DNA of 64,000 nt from Bryobacterales bacterium (GTDB taxonomy: Bacteria > Acidobacteriota > Terriglobia > Bryobacterales > Bryobacteraceae), in NCBI GenBank assembly GCA_027452065.1, contig DAIDHC010000144.1:1-64000 (forward strand), given 5' to 3'. The notes beneath the pieces were generated by a model. The model had not been told where the DNA came from and ran no database searches. It saw nothing but the letters and a program-made list of their open reading frames with translations. Both the position numbers and the translations under genes were made by a program. Below are positions 7,880 to 17,465 of this stretch, piece by piece (the first letter of the stretch is position 1; each line of letters starts with the position of its first letter).

Positions 7880-10800
7880 TTATGGTGCGCTCACGCTCCG
7901 GGGCTCCGCGTGAATTTCCTGCAGGCTCCAGACGCGAATCGGATCGCGGCGCCGGCTGGCGACGGCCTCCCCGGCCGCCCGGGCCCCGCTCATGGTCGTG
8001 ATGCACGGGATGCGGCTGGCAACGGCGGCGCGCCGTATCGCTTGTTCATCGGGAAAGCTGCGCCCGCCCGTCGTTGTGTAGATCACCAGTTGAACTGTGC
8101 CGGCCTTGAGCAGATCCACGGCGTTCGGCCGTCCCTCATTGACCTTAAATACGACCTTGCAGTTCAGCCCCGCCGCTTTCAGAATAGCCGCCGTGCCGCG
8201 CGTCGCGTAAAGCGTAAATCCGAACTCGGCAAAGCGCCGTGCAATTTCGGCCGCCGCCGCCTTGTCGCGATCGTTCACGCTCAGAAATACGGCCCCCGTG
8301 TCCGGCAACGGCGTTCCAGCGGCAAGTTGCGCCTTGCCGAACGCTTCGCCGAAGTTCTCGCCCACGCCCATTACTTCGCCGGTCGAACGCATCTCGGGGC
8401 CAAGCGCCGGATCAACTCCCGGAAATTTATTGAACGGGAAGACAGGCGACTTTACGAAGTATTTCCGGGTGCGCAGGACGCCGTCTACGGCGTCGCCGAT
8501 AAGAGGCCGGAAATCGGCAAGCGTCATACCGAGCATCAGCCCGACGGCAATTTTCGGCAGCGGAACGCCGGTGGCCTTGCTGACGTAGGGCACAGTCCGC
8601 GATGCGCGGGGGTTCACCTCGAGCACGTACACCGAGCCGTTCTGAATGGCGTACTGCACGTTCATGAGCCCGATCACCTTCAGCGCCCGCGCCAGCCGCG
8701 TCGTATAATTTCGGATCGTCTCCAGCGTCTGCGGGGAAAGGGAGTGGGGCGGCAGCACACAGGAACTGTCGCCGGAGTGAACGCCGGCTTCTTCAATATG
8801 CTCCATGATGCCGGCGATCAGCACCTCGTGGCCGTCGCAAAGCGCGTCCACGTCCACCTCGGTCGCATCTTCAAGAAAGCGGTCGATCAGGACGGGCCGG
8901 TCGGGCGAGTAGGTCACTGCCTCCCGCATGTATTGGCGAACTGTCTCCTCGTCGTAGGCGATGACCATGGCCCGTCCGCCCAGCACATAGCTCGGCCGAA
9001 CCAGCACCGGGAAGCCAAGCCGCCTTGCCAGGTCGCAGGCCTCCTCGACGCTGGTCGCCGCGCCATTTGCCGGCGACGGAATTCCCAGCTCGTCCAGCAG
9101 GCGGCCGAACAGCTTGCGGTCCTCCGCCAGGTCGATGTCCGCGGGATCGGTGCCGATGATCGGCAGTCCCTGCGCCTTAAGCGAGAGCGCCAGGTTGAGC
9201 GGCGTCTGCCCGCCGAACTGAACAATCACTCCATCGGGTTTCTCGACATCAGCGATGTTCAAAACCTCCTCGAGCGTGAGCGGCTCGAAGTACAGACGGT
9301 CGCTGGTGTCGTAATCCGTCGACACCGTCTCGGGATTGCAGTTCACCATGATCGACTCCCGGGCGAACTCCTGCAATGCAAATGAAGCGTGACAGCAGCA
9401 GTAGTCAAACTCGATCCCTTGTCCGATCCGGTTCGGGCCGCTGCCGAGGATCATCACTTTGGGACGGGAGCTGGGATTGGCTTCGTCCTCGGTCTCGTAG
9501 GAGGAGTACAAGTATGGCGTGAAGCTTTCAAACTCGGCCGCGCATGTGTCCACCCGGTTGAAGACGGCAGTTACGCCAAGCTCACGGCGCCGCTCGCGCA
9601 CGGCAAGCGCGCTCGAGTTCCACAGCCGCCCCAGACGGGAATCGGATACGCCTTCGCGCTTGGCGCGCAGAATGTGCTCTCGGGAAGCTCCCGCCAGGGT
9701 TTCGGCCGCCAGTTCCTTCTCGAACGCGACCGCCTCTTCCATCTGGCGCAGGAACCAAGGATCGATGCCGGTGATGCCGTGGATTTCCTCCACCGGCCAG
9801 CCGCGCTCGAGTGCGAACCATAGATAATCGAGGCGCTCCGGGTTCGGCGTGATCAGCCGGTTCGAGATGAGATTCTCATCCAGCCGGCGCGCGGCGGGTG
9901 CTTTGCCGGTTTCCAGACCGCGGATTCCCTTCGCCAGAGCCTGTTTGAAGGTCCGCCCGATGGCCATCACTTCTCCGACCGACTTCATCTGTGTCCCCAG
10001 CACGGGTTCGGCGCCCGGGAACTTTTCGAATTGCCAGCGCGGAATCTTCACCACCACGTAATCCAGCGTGGGCTCGAAGCAGGCAGGAGTCACTTTCGTG
10101 ATGTCGTTCTTTAACTCGTCGAGCCGGTATCCAACGGCGAGTTTCGCGGCGATCTTGGCGATCGGAAAGCCCGTGGCCTTGGAGGCCAACGCCGAGCTGC
10201 GTGAAACGCGAGGATTCATCTCGACGATCACCATGCGCCCGTCTTCCGGGTTGATTGCAAACTGTACGTTCGAGCCGCCTGTATCGACCCCAATTTCGCG
10301 CAGGCAGCGCAACGCCGCGTCGCGCATCATTTGATACTCGCGGTCAGTCAGTGTCTGCGCCGGTGCCACGGTGATCGAGTCGCCCGTGTGGACACCCATC
10401 GGGTCGAAGTTTTCAATGGAACATACGATGATCGCGTTATCGGCCAGGTCGCGCATCACCTCCAGCTCGAATTCCTTCCAGCCGATGACGCTTTCCTCCA
10501 CCAGGACCTCGTGAACCGGCGAAAGATCGATGCCGCGCTCCAGGATATCCACCAGTTCTTCGCGATTGTAGGCAATGCCGCCGCCCGTGCCGCCCAGCGT
10601 GAAACTCGGACGGAGGATGATCGGATAGCCGATGCGCGAAGCGAACGCGACGCCGTCCTCAACATTGTTCACCAGTTGGGACTGTGTCATATCCAGGCCG
10701 ATCTTCTTCATCGCGTCCTTGAACAGAAGCCGGTCTTCCGCTTTTTTGATGGACTCGATTTTGGCGCCGATCAGTTCCACGCGGTACTTGTCCAGCACGC

Positions 10801-11116
10801 CGGCCTCGGCCAGCGACACGGCCAGATTCAGACCCGTTTGGCCGCCCACCGTAGACAGCAGTGCGTCCGGCCGCTCCCGGCGGATGACCTCGGCGGCGAA
10901 CTCGACGCTCAGCGGCTCGACGTATGTCTTGTCGGCCAGGTCCGGATCGGTCATGATCGTCGCCGGGTTCGAGTTGATCAGGATCGTCTCGAAGCCGTCC
11001 GAGCGGAGCGCCTTGCACGCCTGCGCACCAGAGTAGTCGAACTCGCAAGCCTGTCCAATTACGATCGGACCGGAGCCTACGATGAGAATTCGGTGAAGGT
11101 CTTGACGGCGCGGCAT
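7880..11116 (-). CDS. carB: Carbamoyl-phosphate synthase large subunit
   Basis: Synthetase subunit that makes carbamoyl phosphate from bicarbonate, two ATP and ammonia delivered by CarA, feeding pyrimidine and arginine synthesis in the cytoplasm. At 1078 residues it has the normal length. It has two homologous ATP-grasp halves; the first opens with [20 protein letters not shown]-like sequence and the second repeats it as [20 protein letters not shown]-terminal MGS-type allosteric domain (about 940-1078) is present. The start ATG at 11116 shares its A with the carA stop codon (TGATG), so translation is likely coupled. No missing residues were noticed. Confidence 0.98.
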   Translation of the reverse strand: MPRRQDLHRILIVGSGPIVIGQACEFDYSGAQACKALRSDGFETILINSNPATIMTDPDLADKTYVEPLSVEFAAEVIRRERPDALLSTVGGQTGLNLAVSLAEAGVLDKYRVELIGAKIESIKKAEDRLLFKDAMKKIGLDMTQSQLVNNVEDGVAFASRIGYPIILRPSFTLGGTGGGIAYNREELVDILERGIDLSPVHEVLVEESVIGWKEFELEVMRDLADNAIIVCSIENFDPMGVHTGDSITVAPAQTLTDREYQMMRDAALRCLREIGVDTGGSNVQFAINPEDGRMVIVEMNPRVSRSSALASKATGFPIAKIAAKLAVGYRLDELKNDITKVTPACFEPTLDYVVVKIPRWQFEKFPGAEPVLGTQMKSVGEVMAIGRTFKQALAKGIRGLETGKAPAARRLDENLISNRLITPNPERLDYLWFALERGWPVEEIHGITGIDPWFLRQMEEAVAFEKELAAETLAGASREHILRAKREGVSDSRLGRLWNSSALAVRERRRELGVTAVFNRVDTCAAEFESFTPYLYSSYETEDEANPSSRPKVMILGSGPNRIGQGIEFDYCCCHASFALQEFARESIMVNCNPETVSTDYDTSDRLYFEPLTLEEVLNIADVEKPDGVIVQFGGQTPLNLALSLKAQGLPIIGTDPADIDLAEDRKLFGRLLDELGIPSPANGAATSVEEACDLARRLGFPVLVRPSYVLGGRAMVIAYDEETVRQYMREAVTYSPDRPVLIDRFLEDATEVDVDALCDGHEVLIAGIMEHIEEAGVHSGDSSCVLPPHSLSPQTLETIRNYTTRLARALKVIGLMNVQYAIQNGSVYVLEVNPRASRTVPYVSKATGVPLPKIAVGLMLGMTLADFRPLIGDAVDGVLRTRKYFVKSPVFPFNKFPGVDPALGPEMRSTGEVMGVGENFGEAFGKAQLAAGTPLPDTGAVFLSVNDRDKAAAAEIARRFAEFGFTLYATRGTAAILKAAGLNCKVVFKVNEGRPNAVDLLKAGTVQLVIYTTTGGRSFPDEQAIRRAAVASRIPCITTMSGARAAGEAVASRRRDPIRVWSLQEIHAEPRSVSAP

Positions 11117-12249
11117 CAGGCTTTCTTGTACTCTTCCATCATTCGTGCGAAGTCATCAAACAGGTAATGCGAATCATGCGGGCCCGGTGCGGCCTCCGGA
11201 TGGTATTGCACGCAGAAGGCCGGGTAGCTCCGGTGGCGGAAGCCTTCGAGCGTCTGGTCGTTCAAATTAATATGCGTGATCTCGGCGCTATTCAAATCGA
11301 GCGACTCCGGATCGACGGCGAAGCCATGGTTGTGCGACGTGATCTCGACCTTGTTCGTCACCCGGTTCAACACCGGGTGGTTGGCGCCCCGATGACCGAA
11401 CTTCAGCTTGTATGTCCTGGCGCCGAGCGCCAGCCCGAGAATCTGGTGCCCGAGGCAGATGCCGAACACCGGCGTCCGGCCCAGAAGTCGGCGCACCTGC
11501 TCGGCCTGGAATTGCAGCGGCTCCGGGTCGCCTGGGCCGTTGGAGAGAAATACGCCGTCTGGTTTCAGCGACAGAATGTCCTCGGCCGTGCTGAGCGCCG
11601 GCATGACGGTTACCCGAGCCCCGGTCTGTACCAGGCGCCTGAGGATGTTGCGTTTAATCCCATAATCCATCGCCACCACGTGGAAGCGCGGAGGGGCGGC
11701 GGCCGCGGAGTGATCGGAGGCGGAAACCACCGCCACCGGCTGATCCCAGTGATACCGTGCCGCCGTACTTACCCTGGTCGCCAGGTCAAGCCCGGCCATG
11801 GGCGCCAGCGCGCGCGCCCGCTCCACCAGCTCGCCCGGTCGCCCTCCGGTGACCGAAAGAACCCCGCGCATCACGCCCCGGGTGCGCAAATGCCGAACCA
11901 GAGCACGTGTGTCGATATTTGAGGCCACGGCAACGCCGCGCTCGGCCAGATAGCGGTCGGCGGATTCGGCCGACCTCCAGTTGCTGGCCACCGGCGAAAA
12001 GTCGCGAACTATCAGTCCTTCGATGAACGGCCGCGCCGATTCCTCATCGTCCGGATTCGCGCCATAGTTGCCGATCTGCGGGTTGGTCAGCACAACGATC
12101 TGCCCGGCGTAAGAGGGATCCGTGAAGATTTCCTGATAACCGGTGATGGAGGTGTTGAAGACAACTTCGCCGGCGCTGTCTCTGGGCGCACCAAAGGCAA
12201 TGCCCTCGAAGACGGTGCCGTCTTCCAGGGCCAGAAGCGCAGTATTCAA
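11116..12249 (-). CDS. carA: Carbamoyl-phosphate synthase small (glutaminase) subunit
   Basis: Glutamine amidotransferase subunit that supplies ammonia to CarB. It has 377 residues, with an N-terminal CPSase small-chain domain and a class I glutaminase domain. The catalytic Cys265 lies in FGICLGHQ, and the His/Glu partners in QYHPEAAPG near residue 350. The start is a TTG at 12249, chosen because no ATG or GTG fits the conserved N-terminus and because GGGAGG lies about 10 bases upstream. The 118-base leader in front is long enough to hold a promoter, but I could not identify one with confidence. Confidence 0.97.
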   Translation of the reverse strand: MNTALLALEDGTVFEGIAFGAPRDSAGEVVFNTSITGYQEIFTDPSYAGQIVVLTNPQIGNYGANPDDEESARPFIEGLIVRDFSPVASNWRSAESADRYLAERGVAVASNIDTRALVRHLRTRGVMRGVLSVTGGRPGELVERARALAPMAGLDLATRVSTAARYHWDQPVAVVSASDHSAAAAPPRFHVVAMDYGIKRNILRRLVQTGARVTVMPALSTAEDILSLKPDGVFLSNGPGDPEPLQFQAEQVRRLLGRTPVFGICLGHQILGLALGARTYKLKFGHRGANHPVLNRVTNKVEITSHNHGFAVDPESLDLNSAEITHINLNDQTLEGFRHRSYPAFCVQYHPEAAPGPHDSHYLFDDFARMMEEYKKA

Positions 12250-12367
12250 CGGGAATGGACCTCCCGGGTAGGCAGTGGTTGGAACGTATCCGAGGGGGAC
12301 AATCTTTATTGAACCATGAACCGAATGGGCGTAGCAATCGCTTCCGGCCCTTCCCCCGCGGGAATGG

Positions 12368-13483
12368 CTAGTATTTGCGTAGTTCCGCTTCCAGGGCTGT
12401 CAGGCCGCGTTTGACGTAAATCTGCATCAGCCGCTGTTCTTCGGGCGACGGGGAAACCGCTCCCTGCAGCCGCGGATCGGATAGCGCGGGCCGCTCGGGT
12501 ACCCAGACCTTGCCGTCGGCGAATTCCACATTGCTCACGAACCCCGTCATGGCGGCGATGGCCATCGGCGTCCCCTGGCGGCTGGGAAGCCTGAGCGTCA
12601 CGTCCTTCAAGATATCTCTCTGCTCGCCGGGCGCCAGAAATACATCCGAGGGAATCGAGCCCGCCGACAGCTCGCGCCCGCTCGGATCGCGCAGGATCCA
12701 GCCGAGCTCCACCGACCGGACAGTCCGCGAGGACCGGTTGAGCACTTCCAGTTTCGGCGTTCGCGCTTCGTTGCCCGCCACCATCGCCACGCCATCCCGA
12801 GGTTGCACGGGGGCGCCGGGAAGGTCGACGAACGCGAATGCGAGCTCGCGGCCCGGCTCGATATTCGTGGCCCGCCCTCCGTGCAGCACCTGCACGTCCA
12901 GCGCCGGCTGGCCTCCCTGCCGCGCCAGGCTCGCCAGAACAGCCTGCTGAAGCCTCGCCGGCCCTTCGTCGAGCTGCGCCTTGAAGAATTTCCGGTCCCG
13001 CCGCGCCTCCATCTCATACACCAACAGAGACCGCCGCGAGTTCAACCGGTTGGGACCGAAGAAGCTCAAGTCTTCAAACAGCACTCCGTCCAGCCGCACG
13101 CTGACGGCACCGGCACCGGCTGCCTGAACCGGCCTCAGCAACCGCAGATCGATCCGCACCGGAAACGACTCCCCGGGCGGCACGGCCAGGCTCGGAAGCG
13201 TTACGGAGGCCTTCCCGCCGGGCGTCACTTCCTGAGCTTCCACCAGCAGCGTCAGGCCGTGAATACTGCGAGGCGTCAGGTTCCTGAGGGTAAGGGCGGC
13301 ATGCAAGTCCACCACCAGAGCGCTGCCCCGGGTGGTTTCAGTGGAACCGGAGTAATCAGATGCCAGCAGCGCCACCGGGGAGTCGGCGGGAAAATCGATC
13401 TTCGGCAGCGGCAGTGTCGCCGCCCCTGACACCCCGGCCGCACACAAAAGGGCCCCGATGAGCCGCGCCGATTTACTGCTCAT
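12368..13483 (-). CDS. Secreted protein of unknown function in an ECF sigma operon
   Basis: I do not recognise this protein. The 371-residue product starts with a signal peptide (about residues 1-22, hydrophobic core IGALLCAAGVSGAA). What follows reads as beta-rich, with repeated stretches about gains and losses of charge but no catalytic motif. The ATG at 13483 lies 11 bases inside the 3' end of the anti-sigma gene and has an AAGGT six bases upstream, so it is translationally linked to sigma and anti-sigma. That position suggests an exported effector or sensor of this sigma system. Nothing in the sequence defines its activity. Confidence 0.75.
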   Translation of the reverse strand: MSSKSARLIGALLCAAGVSGAATLPLPKIDFPADSPVALLASDYSGSTETTRGSALVVDLHAALTLRNLTPRSIHGLTLLVEAQEVTPGGKASVTLPSLAVPPGESFPVRIDLRLLRPVQAAGAGAVSVRLDGVLFEDLSFFGPNRLNSRRSLLVYEMEARRDRKFFKAQLDEGPARLQQAVLASLARQGGQPALDVQVLHGGRATNIEPGRELAFAFVDLPGAPVQPRDGVAMVAGNEARTPKLEVLNRSSRTVRSVELGWILRDPSGRELSAGSIPSDVFLAPGEQRDILKDVTLRLPSRQGTPMAIAAMTGFVSNVEFADGKVWVPERPALSDPRLQGAVSPSPEEQRLMQIYVKRGLTALEAELRKY

Positions 13484-14111
13484 AATAGACCTTGTTGATC
13501 GTGACCTGGCCCGAATCGGAATCCACGTAGCGGGCGCCGACGGAATCCTGCAAACTCACCGAGACCGTCACCGCGCCGGACGCCACCGGAGCGAGCAGCT
13601 TCAACGCCGCGCCATTCTCGTTCACTGACGGACCTGAAGGCGAGGCTTCAAGAAACACGCCTTCGGGCGTAGCGGCAATCGCCCCGCCCACGCTCCGTCC
13701 GCGGCCATGCACCAGTGTCACCAGGGCACTGCCCAGACGGTTCGCCTCGTCGCGGGGAAAATTCAGGGCCAAACCAGCCGCCAGCAGCAGTGCCGCCGCC
13801 ACCAGCGCCGTTCCCAGGTTCCAGTCAATCCTCCAACGCCGCGCTCGCGGTCTCACCGGCCCCACGCACTCGCCCGCCTCCAACCCGACCCGAATGTTGG
13901 CCGTCATCTCGACGGAGAGCGACTCCCAATCCACGCCCGGAGGCAAGTCCCCGGCGTCCTGCATCGCCCGTTCTCGGCTCCGGACGAATGCCCCCATCTC
14001 GCCCCGGCAGCGTTCGCAGTTGCGGGTATGTGCCCGGAGCAGCCAACGCCTGAAGAATCCCAGGTCGCCTCCGGCCAACAGCGCCAATTCTGCTTCCGTC
14101 GCGTGCCTCAT
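13473..14111 (-). CDS. Membrane anti-sigma factor with ZAS zinc motif
   Basis: Probable anti-sigma factor, 212 residues. The N-terminal cytoplasmic part carries the zinc-binding ZAS motif H-x3-C-x2-C (HTRNCERC, residues 28-35). One transmembrane helix lies near residues 96-113 (LGTALVAAALLLAAGLAL), followed by an outer domain of about 100 residues. It overlaps the sigma gene by 4 bases (ATGA), the usual sign of a sigma/anti-sigma pair, and overlaps the next gene by 11 bases. It should hold the ECF factor inactive at the membrane until an envelope signal arrives; this role is inferred from the family. Confidence 0.82.
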   Translation of the reverse strand: MRHATEAELALLAGGDLGFFRRWLLRAHTRNCERCRGEMGAFVRSRERAMQDAGDLPPGVDWESLSVEMTANIRVGLEAGECVGPVRPRARRWRIDWNLGTALVAAALLLAAGLALNFPRDEANRLGSALVTLVHGRGRSVGGAIAATPEGVFLEASPSGPSVNENGAALKLLAPVASGAVTVSVSLQDSVGARYVDSDSGQVTINKVYYEQ

Positions 14112-14758
14112 GCCGGCTTCCTCTCCAGGTATCGCCGAAACTTGATGCGCGCGTTGGCGATATGGGACCGGACGGTGGCCTTGGAGCAGTTCAGGCGCTC
14201 GGCTACCTCCTCGGCCGGAAGGCCCTCCACGTCGCGCAGCAGCAGGGCCGTCCGCTCGCGCTCGGTCAATACCGCCAGGCCGCGCTCCAGGTGCAGACGC
14301 CGCTCGTCGCGCAACAACGTCTCTTCCGGGCTCTCACCCGACACGTTGGCGCCGCGTTCCATCAGCCGCTCCGACAGCCCATCGGGCAGCGCGTCGATCT
14401 CGCAGAAGTTAACCTTGGCGTGCCGCCGGAGAAAATCGATCGCCGTATTGCTGGCGATTCGCGACAACCAGTGCGCCGCGCGCTCGGCGTCTTTGAGCTG
14501 GTCCCGGCGCTGCAAGGCCTTGATAAATGCTTCTTGTGTAAGGTCTTGCGCGTCCGCCACGTTGCCGACGATGCGGTAAATCAACAGGAAGATCCGGCGC
14601 AGGTTCTCGTTGACAAATCGCGCCTGCTGTTCTTCAGCCCCGGCGGCGGCGTCACAGGAGAATCCTCTGGCGGACTCGCTCATCGTGCTCTCTTCAACGG
14701 CCAGTAGCCCAGCGCCAGCCGCCATCGGTTCCTTCACGGATTGAACCACCCACGCCAT
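14108..14758 (-). CDS. ECF RNA polymerase sigma factor
   Basis: Extracytoplasmic-function sigma factor, 216 residues. Region 2 is recognisable at about 45-115 (GNVADAQDLTQEAFIKAL, AHWLSRIASNTAIDFLRR) and region 4 at about 160-212 (LTERERTALLLRDVEGLP, AERLNCSKATVRSHIANA). The two are joined by a short linker without region 3. The start is set at the ATG at 14758; internal ATGs at residues 12 and 26 are possible, and the latter (14683) is preceded by a GAGAG. It heads a three-gene operon with an anti-sigma factor and a secreted protein. Confidence 0.93.
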   Translation of the reverse strand: MAWVVQSVKEPMAAGAGLLAVEESTMSESARGFSCDAAAGAEEQQARFVNENLRRIFLLIYRIVGNVADAQDLTQEAFIKALQRRDQLKDAERAAHWLSRIASNTAIDFLRRHAKVNFCEIDALPDGLSERLMERGANVSGESPEETLLRDERRLHLERGLAVLTERERTALLLRDVEGLPAEEVAERLNCSKATVRSHIANARIKFRRYLERKPA

Positions 14759-14803
14759 CTCTACAACTCATTGACGTGAACGGCCCCAAAACGTGCAGGC
14801 CGG

Positions 14804-14832
14804 TTGGCCGCTACGTCGCCGGGCGCTATCCT
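14804..14832 (+). promoter_or_regulatory. Candidate sigma-70 promoter of the thiolase gene
   Basis: TTGGCC (14804-14809), a 17-base spacer and TATCCT (14827-14832). The last base of the -10 box is only 8 bases before the ATG at 14841, so the transcript would be leaderless or nearly so. This is consistent with the absence of a ribosome-binding site in front of that ATG. Confidence 0.35.
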
Positions 14833-14840
14833 GATTGTAT

Positions 14841-16001
14841 ATGAGACCCGTCGCCATTATGGGCATTGGAAAGACAGCGTTCGGCGCTTTTCCCGACCGG
14901 GACCTGCGTTCCCTGGCGGTCGAAGCCGGCGCCAAGGCTCTCGAGAACGCCGCCGCCCGCCCCGCTCAGATCGAGGCCTTCTATCTCGGAAATTTCGCGG
15001 GCCCCTCCTTCACCGGACAAAACCACCTGGCTCCCCTGATCGCCTCGGCCCTGGGCCTGAATGGCGTTCCGGCAACTCGCTTCGAGGCCGCCTGCGCTTC
15101 CAGCGGTTCCGCCTTTTTCCACGCCGTCTCGGCCGTTGCTTCCGGGCTTTACGACGTCGTCCTGGCTGAGGGAGTCGAAAAAATGACCAGCCAGACTACG
15201 CCGAAAGTCACGGAAATCCTTGCCGGAGCCGGAGATTTAAGCGGCGAGGTAAAGGCTGGAGCGACCTTCCCGGCCCTGTTCGCCATGATCGCCCGCCGCC
15301 ACATGTACGAATACGGCACCACGCGCGAGCACCTGGCCGCCGTCGCCGTGAAGAACCACGCCAACGGCGCCAAAAACCCGGCCGCGCACATGCGCAAGGT
15401 CATTACCCTGGAGCAGGCGCTGGCCGGAAAACCCGTTTCCGACCCCCTCACCGTGTACGATTGTTCGCTGGTCAGTGACGGCGCCGCCGCCGTGCTCATC
15501 GCTCCCCTGGAACGGGCATCCGAGTTCACGGCGAAACCCGTCCGGGTTCTCGGCGTGGCGCAGACCTCCGACGTCGTCGCGCTCGACGAGAAAGACGACA
15601 TCACCACCTTTCAAGCCGTCCGCTCGGCCGCACAAAAAGCCTACCGGATGGCCGGACTCAAACCCTCCGACATCGGGTTCGCCGAAGTGCATGATTGTTT
15701 CACCATCGCTGAAATTATTGCAATTGAAGATCTTGGCTTCGTTTCGAAAGGGGAAGGCGGACCTTTCTCCCTGGCCGGCAACACTTGCGTCCGCGGCTCG
15801 ATGCCGATAAACGCCAGCGGCGGGCTGAAGTCCAAGGGTCACCCGGTGGGCGCTACCGGTGTCGGTCAGATCTGCGACCTGGTCCAACAGATCCGCGGCG
15901 AGGCGGGCGAGCGCCAGGTCAAGCGCAGTCACGTCGGACTGGCGCAGAACCTGGGCGGCTCCGGCGCCACTTGCGTAGTGACTATCCTGGGGGCGGCATG
16001 A
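14841..16001 (+). CDS. Thiolase family protein (SCP2/acetyl-CoA acetyltransferase type)
   Basis: Thiolase-fold enzyme, 386 residues from the ATG at 14841 (a TTG at 14835 would add two). The nucleophile is probably Cys85 in EAACASSGSAF. Further marks are VHDCFTIAE and GHPVGATG, the latter carrying the catalytic His. The C-terminal GG-rich strand reads NLGGSGATCVV and lacks the CIGGG signature of classical biosynthetic thiolases. This places it with the SCP2/archaeal-type group, which often works with a DUF35 OB-fold partner; a DUF35-like gene overlaps its end by 4 bases. The acyl-CoA substrate is unknown. Confidence 0.9.
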   Translation: MRPVAIMGIGKTAFGAFPDRDLRSLAVEAGAKALENAAARPAQIEAFYLGNFAGPSFTGQNHLAPLIASALGLNGVPATRFEAACASSGSAFFHAVSAVASGLYDVVLAEGVEKMTSQTTPKVTEILAGAGDLSGEVKAGATFPALFAMIARRHMYEYGTTREHLAAVAVKNHANGAKNPAAHMRKVITLEQALAGKPVSDPLTVYDCSLVSDGAAAVLIAPLERASEFTAKPVRVLGVAQTSDVVALDEKDDITTFQAVRSAAQKAYRMAGLKPSDIGFAEVHDCFTIAEIIAIEDLGFVSKGEGGPFSLAGNTCVRGSMPINASGGLKSKGHPVGATGVGQICDLVQQIRGEAGERQVKRSHVGLAQNLGGSGATCVVTILGAA

Positions 16002-16228
16002 ACGCGGCGAAGACACTTACCACGGCCACCGTCTACACCGAAACGGTTGTCTACTCCCCGCCCGAGCAGTACGCCGCCGAGGCGCCGTATCAAATCGCCA
16101 TCCTGAACCTTCCCGAAGGGGGGCGGCTAACGGCAAGGATTCTGGGAGACAGGGTCGTCATCGGCGACGACGTCGAGTTCCTCGAGTCTCGAAACGGCGT
16201 GTCCTGTTTCCGCAAGCGTCTCCCCTGA
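15998..16228 (+). CDS. Short OB-fold (DUF35-like) partner of the thiolase
   Basis: A 76-residue protein whose ATG overlaps the thiolase stop (ATGA, 4 bases), so the two are translated as a pair. The stretch APYQIAILNLPEGGRLTARI followed by GDRVVIGDDVEF matches the OB-fold half of DUF35 proteins, which bind acyl-CoA or bridge thiolase subunits. Most DUF35 proteins carry an N-terminal rubredoxin-like zinc ribbon with four cysteines. This one has a single cysteine and no ribbon. Function is inferred from coupling and fold likeness. Confidence 0.72.
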   Translation: MNAAKTLTTATVYTETVVYSPPEQYAAEAPYQIAILNLPEGGRLTARILGDRVVIGDDVEFLESRNGVSCFRKRLP

Positions 16229-16364
16229 CGTCCCGCTCCCGCGCCGGCCCGCCATCCGGTTCGCCCTCGTAATGCGTCACAAACGCCGGGCAGCGGCCTG
16301 TTTCCTCGGCTTTCCTTCTGCTCCCGTTTGCGCGACAATGCGAATGGTGCGGGACGTTTCTAAA

Positions 16365-16913
16365 ATGCGAATATCTCTATTTCTTTCATTCACTTTGGCG
16401 CTCGTTGCGCTGCCCGGATTTGCCGCGCGGAGCGCTCTCTCTGTCCTCGACGGCACGGTGGAAAAAATCGACGCCGGTGCCAAGACCATCGTGGTCAAGA
16501 CCGCCGATGGCGCCGAACACACGTTTCACTTCCTCGATCGAACGGCAGTCCACGGCGGCAAAGCGATGGCCGCCGCCGGCAAGGAGACCCTTCATGGTTT
16601 GAATGAAGGGACCCACGTGGCCGTGCACTACACCACGCGCGGCGCCGTCGATACGGCGGATGAGATCGATCACCTGGGCCAGGACGGTCTGAAGACCAGC
16701 GAGGGCACGATCAAGCAAATTGACCGTGGTGCAAAAACGATGACCATATCCGCCGCTGACGGCACCGAGCAGACCTTCCGCCTGACCGGACGAGCGGCTG
16801 CGGATACGGCCAAAGACATTGGCAAAGATACCGGAAAGGCGGCAAAGGTGACCGTTTACTACACCGAGGACGCAGGCAAGAAGGTCGTCCACTTCTTCAA
16901 GGAAGGCGCCTGA
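16365..16913 (+). CDS. Secreted protein with two tandem copies of a small beta domain
   Basis: Unrecognised exported protein, 182 residues from the ATG at 16365, chosen because a typical signal peptide (MRISLFLSFTLALVALPGFA) begins there. The mature part contains two related units of about 70-80 residues. The first opens DGTVEKIDAGAKTIVVKTAD and the second EGTIKQIDRGAKTMTISAAD, each followed by GxEHTF/GTEQTF and ending in a V-x-V-(H/Y)-Y-T strand. The pattern suggests a duplicated small beta-barrel. The CAP-domain gene follows 33 bases downstream on the same strand. Confidence 0.75.
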   Translation: MRISLFLSFTLALVALPGFAARSALSVLDGTVEKIDAGAKTIVVKTADGAEHTFHFLDRTAVHGGKAMAAAGKETLHGLNEGTHVAVHYTTRGAVDTADEIDHLGQDGLKTSEGTIKQIDRGAKTMTISAADGTEQTFRLTGRAAADTAKDIGKDTGKAAKVTVYYTEDAGKKVVHFFKEGA

Positions 16914-16946
16914 GGCCGCAAACAGGCGCGGCGGGCTGAATCCTCC

Positions 16947-17450
16947 ATGCGGCGTTCGATCTTCATCGCGGGGCTGCTCCTGTGGGCCGCCGGCGGCCAC
17001 GCCCAATGGCGGCACTTCGGCGACGCCTCGAATCCTTCGCCCGCCCGCCAGATGCTCGCCGCCCACAATGCGATACGCGCCCGGCTCGGCCTGCCCGCGC
17101 TCCGCTGGTCCGACAGCCTCGCCGCCTATGCGCAGCAGTGGGCTGGGAATCTGGCCGCTTCGGGAAAACTGGAGCACCATTCCCACCCGCGTTACGGCGA
17201 GAACCTTTTCATGATCAGCGGCGATCAAGCCTCCGCGACGCCGTCCCGCGTTGTCTCCGATTGGGCCGCCGAGGTTCGCAGTTACGATTATTCGACGAAC
17301 TCCTGCCGAAGCGTCTGCGGTCACTACACGCAGATTGTGTGGCGTCAGACGGAGGAAGTCGGCTGCGGCGTGGCGCGCGGCCGCGGCGACGAAGTCTGGG
17401 TCTGCGAATACAACCCTCCCGGCAATGTCATCGGCCAGCAGCCGTATTGA
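16947..17450 (+). CDS. Secreted CAP-domain (SCP/PR-1-like) protein
   Basis: Exported 167-residue protein. A signal peptide (about 1-19) is followed by a single CAP domain with nearly eukaryote-like PR-1 signatures: the opening LAAHNAIRARLGLPALRW, GHYTQIVW (CAP1) and CEYNPPGN (CAP2). The cavity His/Glu residues are present (H in HSHPRYGEN, E in GEN, H in GHYTQ). Four cysteines could form two disulfides, consistent with export. Bacterial CAP proteins have no settled role; sterol or lipid binding and protease-like roles have been proposed for the family. It ends 15 bases from a convergent gene. Confidence 0.9.
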   Translation: MRRSIFIAGLLLWAAGGHAQWRHFGDASNPSPARQMLAAHNAIRARLGLPALRWSDSLAAYAQQWAGNLAASGKLEHHSHPRYGENLFMISGDQASATPSRVVSDWAAEVRSYDYSTNSCRSVCGHYTQIVWRQTEEVGCGVARGRGDEVWVCEYNPPGNVIGQQPY

Positions 17451-17465
17451 CGCGCTCGGGATACG

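Noticed and set aside
12352-12365. TTCCC/GGGAA hairpin between the secreted protein gene and carA
   Set aside because: Short stem without U-run; too weak to call a terminator.
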